Below, piece after piece: positions 1 to 11,637 of a DNA stretch of 15,236 nucleotides. The notes beneath the pieces are model-generated. The model had not been told where the DNA came from. It saw nothing but the letters and a program-made list of their open reading frames with translations, and did no database searches. The stretch is from contig NAOQ01000291.1 in NCBI GenBank assembly GCA_002751075.1, forward strand, positions 36,436 through 51,671. The letters run 5' to 3'. How positions within the stretch are numbered: position 1 is the first letter of the stretch; each line of letters starts with the position of its first letter. Source of the DNA: Ichthyophonus hoferi. Taxonomy: Eukaryota > Opisthokonta > Ichthyosporea > Ichthyophonida > Ichthyophonidae. Made by a program: the position numbers and the translations under genes.

Positions 1-37
1 ATACATATATACATACATACATACATACATACATACA

Positions 38-73
<36 letters not shown>

Positions 74-116
74 CATACATACATATATGTACATACAAAT
101 ATACATACATACATAC
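1..116. repeat. (ATAC)n / (AT)n microsatellite
   Basis: A tetranucleotide ATAC array is interrupted at about 48-68 by a pure AT run and continues as ATAC to about 116. It sits in an SMC5 intron if the gene extends left as expected. The sequence between it and the next array (117-350) is not repetitive and contains no SMC5-like exon that I could find. Confidence 0.95.
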
Positions 117-352
117 GCACAAACCTTGTGCTAACAACCACAACCGCCATAGCAACCCACATCCATAACAAATAAAAATAACCCTATAAACATATCGCTA
201 TCATACACTTACATGACTCTAAACCAATCAATAATGTTTACCCACCTTGGCCATATCAAACACTTGAAGAGCAACGTCTGCGTGGCCTGTTTCTTTAAAT
301 CGCTTGCCAAGTTTCTCCGATACTCTATAAGATTGCATAGAAAGATTAATAT

Positions 353-507
353 ACGTATGTATGCATGTATGTATTTATGTATGTATGTATGTATGTATGT
401 ATGTATGTATATATGTATGTATGCATGCATGTATGTATATATGTATGTATGTATATTAAGTATGTATGTCTATAAGTATGTATGTATGTATGTATGTATG
501 TTGTATG
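353..507. repeat. (GTAT)n microsatellite
   Basis: A long, slightly interrupted GTAT array lies in the presumed SMC5 intron. It has the opposite sense to the ATAC array at 1-116, so a transcript crossing both could pair them. The Tyr/Met/Cys/Val-rich frames over this region are repeat translations and not genes. Confidence 0.95.
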
Positions 508-634
508 TCTACCTACCTTCTATCCTCCTACTTCAATATCACACTAGATCTTGGTCTTTACGTAAAGACAGTCAGTTATTTTTCCATTACTACTACTGGA
601 ATATATCGGATACATAAGAGAAACTAATTAATCA

Positions 635-716
635 ATAGATAGATAGATAATTAGATAGGTAAATAGATAGATAGATACATAGATACATAGGTAAATAGAT
701 AGGTAGGTAGGTAGAT
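635..716. repeat. (GATA)n / (GGTA)n microsatellite
   Basis: A degenerate GATA array grades into GGTA units at about 700-716. It is intronic, about 150 nt before the acceptor of the first visible SMC5 exon at 868. Confidence 0.9.
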
Positions 717-867
717 GAACAGATCAAGTTATAGTGTGCATAGATAAATAGGCATAAAGGTTGTTGGCATGTATATAATCTCCCGTACTCTCTTGCATAC
801 TATCATACATATATATATATAATTCAAAGGTTATGGTGCTCTCTCATCCAATCGTAATGCTTTTCAG

Positions 868-4140
<3,273 letters not shown>

Positions 4141-4389
4141 ATATAACATACACGTGTGTGCATATACTATAGTTGATGTAATAACCTAGAAGTGTACGTA
4201 TGTATAAATGCTATAGAATATAGATACGTATATACAGTAGCCTATGTAAACACTTACATAAGCTATGTAGGATGTAAGATGCAGAATGATGACGTTCACG
4301 CATGTATTTTATAACATAACTCTTAACAGAGCGCAATGAATATTACACCAGAGACGACAAACGAAAAAAAATTACAAAACAAATTATGA

Positions 4390-4395
4390 AATAAA
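4390..4395 (+). terminator. Possible SMC5 poly(A) signal
   Basis: This is the first AATAAA I found on the plus strand after the SMC5 stop, about 250 nt downstream. A second lies at 4656-4661. Either could end the SMC5 transcript; the assignment rests on position alone. Confidence 0.35.
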
Positions 4396-5679
4396 GAATA
4401 CAAGAACATAGCTGTACCCTTGTAAACACTAAGATATGTATGTGTGTGGTAGAGTTATTTATATATATGGAACAAGAGTTTATGCTATGGCTACTAAGGA
4501 CTATTTCAGGTTAGTGTATGGCTCTCCCTTCACCTCATTTAGTACCTTCTATTATGGCGTTTTCAGGGAAAGTTGCAACCTCTCAGCATACAATATAAAT
4601 AATAATTGGTGAACGTCACTTTATGCTTTCTGACGTAGTTATGTTAAGAATAAGCAATAAATCTCAATTTAGTGTCAGTGTAAAAAGCTCCTCGGCTTAT
4701 CTCTCAGTGTTAACACATGTTTTTAGAAATACATTCTTTAAATTAAGATTAGGTTAAAAATGTTGATGGGAGGCTCGACTGACTAAATTAAAGGATATCT
4801 CCCTTTCGTCCCTGGTGAAACCCTGCATACTCTGTAGATGTTCCCAGTTCCTTACATTTTCTTCGACACATGCACAAGTCCTTTGTACATTTTACAGCTT
4901 AATAGTCTGTGTACGTGCCTACATGTGTTACTCGCATATAGTTAAGCTAAGACAAAGCTTTGCACAGTATTTTTACTATTGTCATACATCATAATCCTCT
5001 TCTTTCTAATAATCAGCAGTAACTGATACACGGTCCACGGGCCTTGCAAGTCTACTCTTTACTTGCACATTAAAATTAATTCTCTTTTATCCCGTCCAAA
5101 CCTGGTATAACTCGGTAAATCTCAGTCCCGCGGTTGCTCACGTTTTCGCCACAGACACAGACTTGTGTTAAAATAGTAGGGCTTATTATATATAATTTTT
5201 CAAAAAAAAAGTAAAAGCAAGATATTATTATAATATTTATTGCACAGCTCACCCGAGTTGTGTACTTCAATGTTTCTATTTGAAAACACTTTAAACATAA
5301 CACAAATTATGTACACAAATTACGCAAACTAAATAGGTACAAGGCTAAAGTGAAAAATAAATAAAACTCTAGAAAATATTAATAACAATTTATTATAAAC
5401 TGCTACCATATTAAATTAAAAAATAAAATAAATTTTAGTTAGTTATAAAAAAATATATTCGACACAATAATGCAGTAATAACTGCAGCATATATACATAC
5501 AAAAATATACGATTAAAATGAACCAAAAAAATTATAGCCTCTTCATTTAAAAAACTTGAAATAACGAGAAAAACACATAAATCTATATTGAATTTCAGCA
5601 AAATGAAAAAAAAAATATGCCACACGGTATTGAGGGAGACTCATAGACAGGCACGAAGGCCTGTTCTCGCCACACTCAC

Positions 5680-5766
5680 CCACCGCATGACTAATTGCTC
5701 TGCTTCTTCAAGACGACCATCGCCTTTCATTGCGGAGACTCGAGGGCCCACGCTAATGGAGAGGTG
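5680..5766 (-). CDS. Candidate internal exon of an unknown gene
   Basis: On the minus strand a pyrimidine-rich tract ending ctctaaaag is followed by 29 open codons and then a perfect gtgagt donor. Both ends are phase 0. The reading includes SAMKGDGRLEEAEQLVMRW, whose helix-like, charged composition resembles a TPR or PPR helix more than random AT-rich frames. The local GC content is clearly above its surroundings. I do not recognise the family. No partner exons are certain, and a frame this short can occur by chance. Confidence 0.25.
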
Positions 5767-5903
5767 CTTTTAGAGAAGAAGGGTAAATGTGTTGTAATTT
5801 TATGTGCAATGGCAATTTATAATATATATAACATTTTTATTACTGAGCGATTGTGGGTCTTTATTGATTTAGACTTGTTCAATATATATTGCAAGATTGT
5901 TAA

Positions 5904-5933
5904 TTGCGAATGAACAAGTTGCGAATGAACAGA
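5904..5933. repeat. 15-bp tandem duplication
   Basis: TTGCGAATGAACAAG is followed directly by a second copy that differs at the last two positions. It is a single small duplication with no visible function. Confidence 0.8.
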
Positions 5934-7246
5934 TGGCTTGGCCGAAATCCTGATAGGAAACAGATGATGCAATGAGCCGTCTTATGTTAGTTTATCGAAT
6001 ACCATTCTCTAATGAGTAAATCAATTTGTCAAACATAGTATGCGGCATGTGAACACTTAACATTAGGAAATTATTAATTTGCTATCTAAATGAGGACTCA
6101 ATAGTATTCAAATATCAGGGTAAGATCTGACTATTCTAATGGGTCTCTGTGACATAATTGTGAGCTGTATTGGATAATGAGAATCTTTACGATCAGTCCC
6201 GTTTGCAATAATGAACACAACTAGACAGATGTTAACCGCAATTGGCACGATAAAGATCGGAAAGTATAACTGAAAGCGGAAATAACTAATAAGGGCCCCC
6301 GGCACACCCGGGCATACGCGGCAACGCCGCATGTCTACATACGTGTATAATACCGTTATGGGCAAAATGCAAATGCGCTTGCGACCCAAATTTCTGCATT
6401 CATTTATTATTTGTTAAACAGTATCAAAATATATTTATATATAGTCCTATTATACAACATCAAATTTGCGACCCCTAAAGCCTATGGACAAATAATTAGA
6501 ACTAACACGGATTTCTATAATATATTTACGCACGTATATTAAGTATTATATAACTTGTATAATTAAATGCAATGCCAATAACAGATATATTTGTATATTT
6601 AAAAATAGTTTTTTTAAGAATAAAAGTAATAAAAAGAACATAAAACTATTAGAATGGATGATTATTATATATTTGAACTATTGAATTTTAGATGTTTTGT
6701 AGACTCTCCAGCACTGTATTTTTCTTTAAAGAAAAATAATGAACTATAAATAATTGTTTAACGTCGTTCGGTAATTTGATAAAACCTGGCCCTCTAGTGA
6801 ACTGGGGTTAAACTAACGGTGCTTCAGTACAGTCAGCAATAAACCAAAAACAATATAAGCAATAAATGTATCTTAGAGTCTTAATATATAAAAAATATGT
6901 ATCTTGAACTAAAAAAAAAATAGCCAAATATAGGAAACGATGTTAGAGGGTGAACAATTCTAAAGAGTGTAATGCGCACTGGGACTTGTTGCTCTCAATC
7001 CGTTTATATGCAACTGAACCAGGTCCTAAAAAAACAAAAACAGAAAGGCTATTATCAACTTATAAAACACAGAAAACCCACATTATCCCCTTAAAGACTT
7101 CAACGACTAACGGCATGATGGATCTATAATGGCCCACATAGGCTATCTGCAATATGCAACAGACTAACATTAATTTTGGGGTAGTACGCAACAAAAATTA
7201 ATTTATTAAAGCCAATATCATTACAAGGAAAATCTGGAATACAACT

Positions 7247-7365
7247 TCAGGGCAAGAAAGGGTCCCCCAAGAACGACCTAATGCATATATTTTCCAAGTA
7301 TATATTTGATTTCAAAACCAAATTTGACAGTCTGTCTTCATCTCTAAAGTGGCATTCTATTATAT
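7247..7365 (-). CDS. Candidate terminal exon of an unknown gene
   Basis: On the minus strand, after an acceptor-like aatacag, 38 codons stay open to TGA, including IIECHFRDEDRLSNLVLKS. An AATAAA lies about 40 nt past the stop (7202-7207). The mix of charged and hydrophobic residues is more protein-like than its neighbours. No homology is recognised and no upstream exon is established. A different frame of the same DNA can be joined to another exon-like stretch at about 7076-7146, so the model is uncertain. Confidence 0.18.
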
Positions 7366-8479
7366 CTGTATTAGGGTGACCTTTAGATCTATGCGTTTTA
7401 CTACTAAGCTTGGGTTATTTGATCTATGAATTACAATTATTATCTTAATGCTCTCTTAAGTTTTATAAAAAACTAAATTATTATTTTATCCAAAACTATA
7501 AATAATTATAAACATTAAACAGTTGAATACTTGCTGAGGAATTCTACAGCTTTAGCCCATTCATAATAAACATGAAATATATACCTATGTACATGTTCCT
7601 GAATGATTTGATTAAAACAATTTTTGGAGTCCAGAATTCTGGGCTTATATACAATAAAAATCTTGAGAAACTAGTGATATTAGCATAGTATATAGTTAGT
7701 ATAATTCAAACAGTCCTGTTGTTTTAAATAGGGAGTAGTGGGACATATATGTAAAGCAAAAATACTAAACAAAATACAAAAAAAGTTGCCAACCACTTAT
7801 CAGCACCATGTCAAAGGAAATTTTTATTTTAGTTGTGAATAACAGTATAAATAGGCCTAAAACCTTCCTTTTCAAATTCTCAAAACAAACAAGTATGCAA
7901 GTCTAATATATATTTGGAGTCACAAACGTAACTACTTATTAATTCTTAGTGCTTGTCAATGATTTATGTGAATGGGGCATTTATAAAAGGTGATTTATGC
8001 ACAGACAACAAAAGCTTTAAAATTCACTGAAATTCCGGCGCGCAATATAGAATTTATTATCCGCATATCTCCAATCAAATAAAGCAGTACGCAGTTAGTC
8101 ACTCAGCAATTCACTTAACCGTGAAAGTAAATAGTTTCAATTGTTAGCGTAAATATTGCAACACTAATATAACATTGAAATGAACAATGAAACAGTGAAT
8201 TATTCAGCCTAACACGCAGATATACACACTTCACTAACAAAGATACCAAATATATATAACCACGCCTTCCATAAAATAAGGTTAAGCAGTTTCTTAATAG
8301 AAAGTCATTACATTGATTATTTTTCATTTTGACACAATATGATTTAAATTTTCCTGATTGTATCCACCAATATCTAGTAGAAATTACAATACCAGGTGGA
8401 CAATAGAAGCTAATATATTTTTTGTGGTTAATACTGCAACAATACTTGTTACCAACTCTTGTGTATTTCTTTGAATGTA

Positions 8480-8515
8480 TTTATTTTTAAGTAAATACAT
8501 GCAATATAATTTATT
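8480..8515 (-). terminator. Pyruvate kinase poly(A) signals
   Basis: Two canonical AATAAA hexamers on the minus strand lie at 8510-8515 and 8480-8485, 75 and 105 nt past the TAA stop of pyruvate kinase. Position and strand fit a eukaryotic cleavage and polyadenylation signal. In DNA this AT-rich the hexamer also occurs by chance. Confidence 0.45.
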
Positions 8516-8589
8516 ATATGATATCTTCCACTACATTATGAGACAATCATCTCTGGAATACATTTACAAGCTTAAAATGTTTAAAGTGC

Positions 8590-10131
8590 TTATTGGGGAA
8601 CAACAACGGTGCGGAGGGTGTTGGTGTGGCCAGAGCCGGAGGTCCAACCCTGAAGGGTCACAACGGCATCACCAGCCTTAACATAGCCAGAGGTGACAGC
8701 CTCCTTGAGGGCCCAGTTCACACGGGCATCAACATCATCCTGCCAGACGGGGAGCTTCTCACCATTGTACAACATGGGGAAGACACCGCGAGAGAGGTGA
8801 GCCTGGCGGGCAACCTGCTCGTCACGGGTGACCAAGAGGATGGGGCAGCGAGGGCGGTACTTAGACACGAGGCGGGCAGAGGCACCGGAGGTGGAGAGGA
8901 CGATGATGGCACCGGCCTTCTGGGAGAAAGAGGTCTCAACAGCGGCGAGGCCCATGGTCTCGGTGGAGCAAGTGGAGGTGGAGAGAGACTTGAGGTCATC
9001 GAAGATAACCTTGTAGAGGAAAGCAGCCTCAGCCTCCTTGCAGATACGGCCCATCATCTGGACGGTCTCAACGGGGTAGTCTCCCTTGGCAGTCTCACCA
9101 GAAAGCATCACGCAGTCAGCACCATCGAGGACGGCGTTGGCAACATCGGACACCTCAGCGCGGGTAGGGCGAGGGTTGTAGGTCATGCTGTCCAACATCT
9201 GGGTGGCGCAGATGACGGGCTTACCCATAAGGTTGCACTGAGAGATGATCATCTTCTGGGCAAGGAACACCTTCTCGGAGGCAACCTCGATACCCATGTC
9301 ACCACGGGCAACCATGACACCATCGGTGGCAGCGAGAATGGCGGGGAAGTTCTGGATACCCTCGTGGTTCTCGATCTTGCAGATGATCTTGACGTTCTTG
9401 CCGGCCTCACCAAGAGTGGCGCGGATCTCAGCAACATCGGAAGCCTTGCGGATGAAAGAGGCGAAGATCATGTCAACACCCTGCTCAACACCCCACTTAA
9501 GGTCAGATTTGTCCTTCTCGGAAAGAGCGGGAAGGTCAACGTTAACGTTGGGGAGGTTGCAACCCTTGCGAGAGCCGAGGAGACCGTTGTTCATGATAAC
9601 AGTCTTGACCCAGTCATCACCCTTGGCAATGACCTTGGCGGAGAGGAGACCATCATCAATGAAGATGATATCATCAACCTTGATAACCTTGGGGAGGTTC
9701 TTGTAGTCGCAGTACACATCGGTCTTGGTACCCTTCTCGTAATAGGACATGTCCATGTGGAAGGTGAGCTCATCACCAGTGGAGAGCTTGGCATCACCGT
9801 CCACGAGGATACCAGTGCGGATCTCGGGACCCTTGGTGTCAAGAGCGATGGCCACGGGGGGACCAGCAACCTTGCGGCAAGACTCGCGGAGGTTGGCGAT
9901 CAAACCACCGTGGAACTCGTAAGAACCGTGGGAGAAGTTGAGGCGCATGACGTTCATGCCAGCGGCGCGGAGCTCAGTGAGCTTCTCAACGGTGCCGGTC
10001 TTGGGGCCGATAGTGCACACGATAGAAGTGCGGCGAATAGCATCGGGCTCAGAGTAGATGTTGAGTGCGGCCATGTGGCCAACACGGGTGGTCTGCTCAG
10101 CAGCGCGAGTCTGGTTGCCTTGTACCTCCAT
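8590..10131 (-). CDS. Pyruvate kinase, complete and intronless
   Basis: Pyruvate kinase (EC 2.7.1.40) transfers phosphate from phosphoenolpyruvate to ADP in the last step of glycolysis, in the cytosol, as a homotetramer. The frame is 513 codons plus TAA, close to the 500-530 residues usual for eukaryotes. The TIM-barrel A domain starts near residue 32 (RRTSIVCTIGPKTG). MNVMRLNFSHGS (59-70) carries the substrate-pocket Arg63, Asn65 and Ser67. LDTKGPEIRTG (97-107) leads into the B lid domain, about 108-205. CKIENHEG (251-258) has the catalytic Lys252 and metal ligand Glu254. ARGDMG (275-280) has metal ligand Asp278, and ICATQML (307-313) the catalytic Thr310. The C domain keeps the phosphate loop STSGAS (413-418), Trp463, Arg470 and the GSG effector loop (499-501), matching the fructose-1,6-bisphosphate site of animal PKM2, so FBP activation is likely. 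The start is supported by the family N-terminus and by an out-of-frame ATG just upstream that overlaps a TATA-like element. Codons are strongly GC-rich and avoid TTA, CTA and TCA, as in highly expressed genes. No signal peptide is seen. Confidence 0.98.
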   Translation of the reverse strand: MEVQGNQTRAAEQTTRVGHMAALNIYSEPDAIRRTSIVCTIGPKTGTVEKLTELRAAGMNVMRLNFSHGSYEFHGGLIANLRESCRKVAGPPVAIALDTKGPEIRTGILVDGDAKLSTGDELTFHMDMSYYEKGTKTDVYCDYKNLPKVIKVDDIIFIDDGLLSAKVIAKGDDWVKTVIMNNGLLGSRKGCNLPNVNVDLPALSEKDKSDLKWGVEQGVDMIFASFIRKASDVAEIRATLGEAGKNVKIICKIENHEGIQNFPAILAATDGVMVARGDMGIEVASEKVFLAQKMIISQCNLMGKPVICATQMLDSMTYNPRPTRAEVSDVANAVLDGADCVMLSGETAKGDYPVETVQMMGRICKEAEAAFLYKVIFDDLKSLSTSTCSTETMGLAAVETSFSQKAGAIIVLSTSGASARLVSKYRPRCPILLVTRDEQVARQAHLSRGVFPMLYNGEKLPVWQDDVDARVNWALKEAVTSGYVKAGDAVVTLQGWTSGSGHTNTLRTVVVPQ

Positions 10132-10170
10132 TTTAAAATACGAAAGTAAACACCTTCACAATTATGCATC

Positions 10171-10300
10171 ATTTTTATACTAGAGCTGTTTTATTTATAC
10201 TCGACGTAAGTTAGTTAAGGCATTCTATTGGATAATATATGTCTTGTAGTCATACACGTATATTGCGATTTGATTAGTGTAGAAGTCTTATTGGTGAAGG
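10171..10300 (-). promoter_or_regulatory. Putative pyruvate kinase core promoter
   Basis: On the minus strand, two TATA-like elements lie 40-70 nt before the start codon: TATAAAAAT (10171-10179) and TATAAATAA (10191-10199). CCAAT motifs in the same orientation occur at 10227-10231 and 10290-10294. An out-of-frame ATG overlaps the nearer TATA element (around 10172), so transcription starting from that element would leave this ATG out and give a very short leader. Promoter use is inferred from position and motif only; TATA-like strings are common in AT-rich DNA. Confidence 0.45.
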
Positions 10301-10374
10301 GTTAAGTCCAAGGCTGTTCACCTCTTCTTCTGATTAGTTATTCCTTGTTATTGCCATATCCGGTCTGCGGTATG

Positions 10375-10395
10375 CACGTGCCAATAGTATATATA
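10375..10395 (+). promoter_or_regulatory. CACGTG-CCAAT-TATA cluster upstream of pyruvate kinase
   Basis: A palindromic E-box CACGTG (10375-10380) abuts CCAATAGTA (10381-10389) and then a TATATATA run. It lies about 250 nt upstream of the pyruvate kinase start. It could act as an upstream element of that gene or as a core promoter firing rightward, but no rightward gene is recognised. Function is inferred from motif content only. Confidence 0.25.
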
Positions 10396-10821
10396 ATAGG
10401 CTCAAACTTGGGTATATACTACGTGTAATTCATAGAGATGCATGGATAGGTTTGTTTTTTTATTTAGAAAGCACGCAATTTATATAATAAATTTAAATAT
10501 ACTATTGACGGTAAGATTCGATGTTAAAAGGATACTTTTGGCATTTTATATGGTAGGAATGGACCGCATGACTTTGCGCATGATCAGGATTATACATTAA
10601 AAATTTGTCAAGATATCTTTTAAAACTGCATTAATATAATTTTATCATATACAGCTCCGCCAATTGAACGTGTCGTCTTGATTCAATTCACATCAAACAT
10701 ACCAAAAATGGGTGTATTTATCCGGAGAATAATTGAGTAATATTGTATATATATCCTTCAATCAATCCGGATTGTTTATTGCAGCTTGCTTTCTAGCTTT
10801 ATCAGCTGTATGTGAATGTCG

Positions 10822-11031
10822 TCAGCACTCGTATGCCACGTAATCATAAACGTCAATGGAGTCTAATGTATCTTCCTCAAAAAATAATCTCCTGTAATTG
10901 GAATAAGTAAAGCTATCAGCAAACATTTCTGGTCTCTTAACCCCAAGCTGGAAGTGCCAGTATAGGAACTTATTGTCACCATTCCAAATGTCCTTTATAA
11001 ATGGACCTATTATGTCTATAGGGTTCTGCAT
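10822..11031 (-). CDS. Small unknown ORF or terminal exon, 69 codons
   Basis: An ATG frame of 69 codons ends at TGA, with AATAAA 41 nt downstream (10775-10780). An in-frame TAG lies two codons before the ATG, so the frame either starts here or enters through an acceptor at that TAG. The product begins MQNPIDIIGPFIKDIWNGD and is acidic, with several Trp, Pro, Gly and Asp residues, unlike the Ile/Asn/Lys/Leu-rich chance frames around it. No signal peptide, membrane segment or known domain is seen. I do not recognise it. It could be a real small protein, the last exon of a minus-strand gene, or chance. Confidence 0.3.
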   Translation of the reverse strand: MQNPIDIIGPFIKDIWNGDNKFLYWHFQLGVKRPEMFADSFTYSNYRRLFFEEDTLDSIDVYDYVAYEC

Positions 11032-11307
11032 GTTTTCCTAAGATCGGACCAGTTTACATGTTGAAGCAAATAATTGGTATTTTTTACGGTAGATAAATAT
11101 GCCTCAAAATGGTGTTTATTTTTGTTCACAAAGCTACTAATCTAGATTAGGTAATATGAGTATTAGTTGTAGTTCTATAGCGATTAACTGTCTTATCCGC
11201 CAAAGAATTCTCCATGATGCTAAAGCACCTTGATTGGCTGATAAAGCATCATTTTCTTTGATGGATCTAAATGCAACACATGTGCTTCATAGGTTGAAAA
11301 GGTCGGC

Positions 11308-11349
11308 ATAAGCACACCACACCGCAAGTTAACCTTGCGGTGTGCTTAT
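11308..11349. repeat. GC-rich inverted repeat (hairpin)
   Basis: Arms ATAAGC (11308-11313) plus ACACCGCAAG (11319-11328) pair with CTTGCGGTGT (11334-11343) plus GCTTAT (11344-11349) around a TTAAC loop. A second copy of ACACC (11314-11318) bulges out of the left arm, like a slippage duplication. That gives 16 paired bases in all. A second inverted repeat lies just left: ATGATGCT at 11214-11221 with AGCATCAT at 11245-11252. Confidence 0.8.
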
Positions 11350-11560
11350 AAATTCCAGGCACCATTCATTATCTCATACTGGAAAGTTGGATATATAGAT
11401 AGTTTATAGAAATAAATGAAGTATGTGTGATTGTTTCTTTATGATCATATATATATATATGGTTTTGTACTATGGTACATGTACATATATGTTTTTATTA
11501 CTCTTTATACGCTCTCTTTAGTTGACAATAGTTCAAAACCAGATCTAGTTCGTATTTATT

Positions 11561-11637
11561 CATAAAATTACATAAAATTACCCTTGGAGATCCACAAACA
11601 ATATAACCCAAATTGACAACTATAACGTGATAACGTG
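11561..11637. repeat. Two small tandem duplications
   Basis: CATAAAATTA occurs twice in tandem at 11561-11580, and ATAACGTG twice in tandem at 11622-11637. Both are exact. No function is evident. Confidence 0.7.

Larger units (their letters stand above)
4141..8589. other. AT-rich intergenic region, no recognised gene
   Basis: This stretch lies between the SMC5 stop and the pyruvate kinase stop, so the two genes converge on it. Most of it is low in GC with short random frames. Exceptions are GC-richer islands at about 4767-5171, 5640-5770 and 6290-6331. The longest ATG frames here (such as 6108-6389 minus, 93 codons) are near what chance allows in this composition, and none was recognised. 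Weak exon candidates are listed separately. No tRNA, rRNA or transposon ends were recognised. Confidence 0.7.

Noticed and set aside
209-617. Frames reading [11 protein letters not shown] or [11 protein letters not shown] over the left-hand arrays
   Set aside because: They are translations of ATAC/GTAT microsatellites, and similar frames at 1091-1333 and 2150-2365 have the same origin.
4468-4600. Two-exon micro-ORF starting MEQEFMLWLLRTIS with a 57-nt intron
   Set aside because: It is only 24 codons long, with no homology and no conservation evidence.
4951-4980. AGCTTTGCACAGT, resembling the 5' end of U4 snRNA
   Set aside because: The similarity stops after about 13 bases; the downstream conserved parts of U4 are absent.
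6108-6389. 93-codon minus-strand frame with one hydrophobic stretch, crossing a GC island at 6290-6331
   Set aside because: The length is near chance expectation. The plus strand is equally open through the same island, with a Cys-rich reading. No start context or family supports either.
8115-8327. 70-codon minus-strand frame just downstream of pyruvate kinase
   Set aside because: The composition is typical of random AT-rich DNA and no domain or splice context was seen.
8593-10149. 518-codon open frame antisense to pyruvate kinase
   Set aside because: It is codon-aligned with the sense gene, where its stops would need sense TTA, CTA or TCA. Those codons are avoided by the strong bias. Its Gly/Asp/Glu/Leu-rich translation shows no domain.
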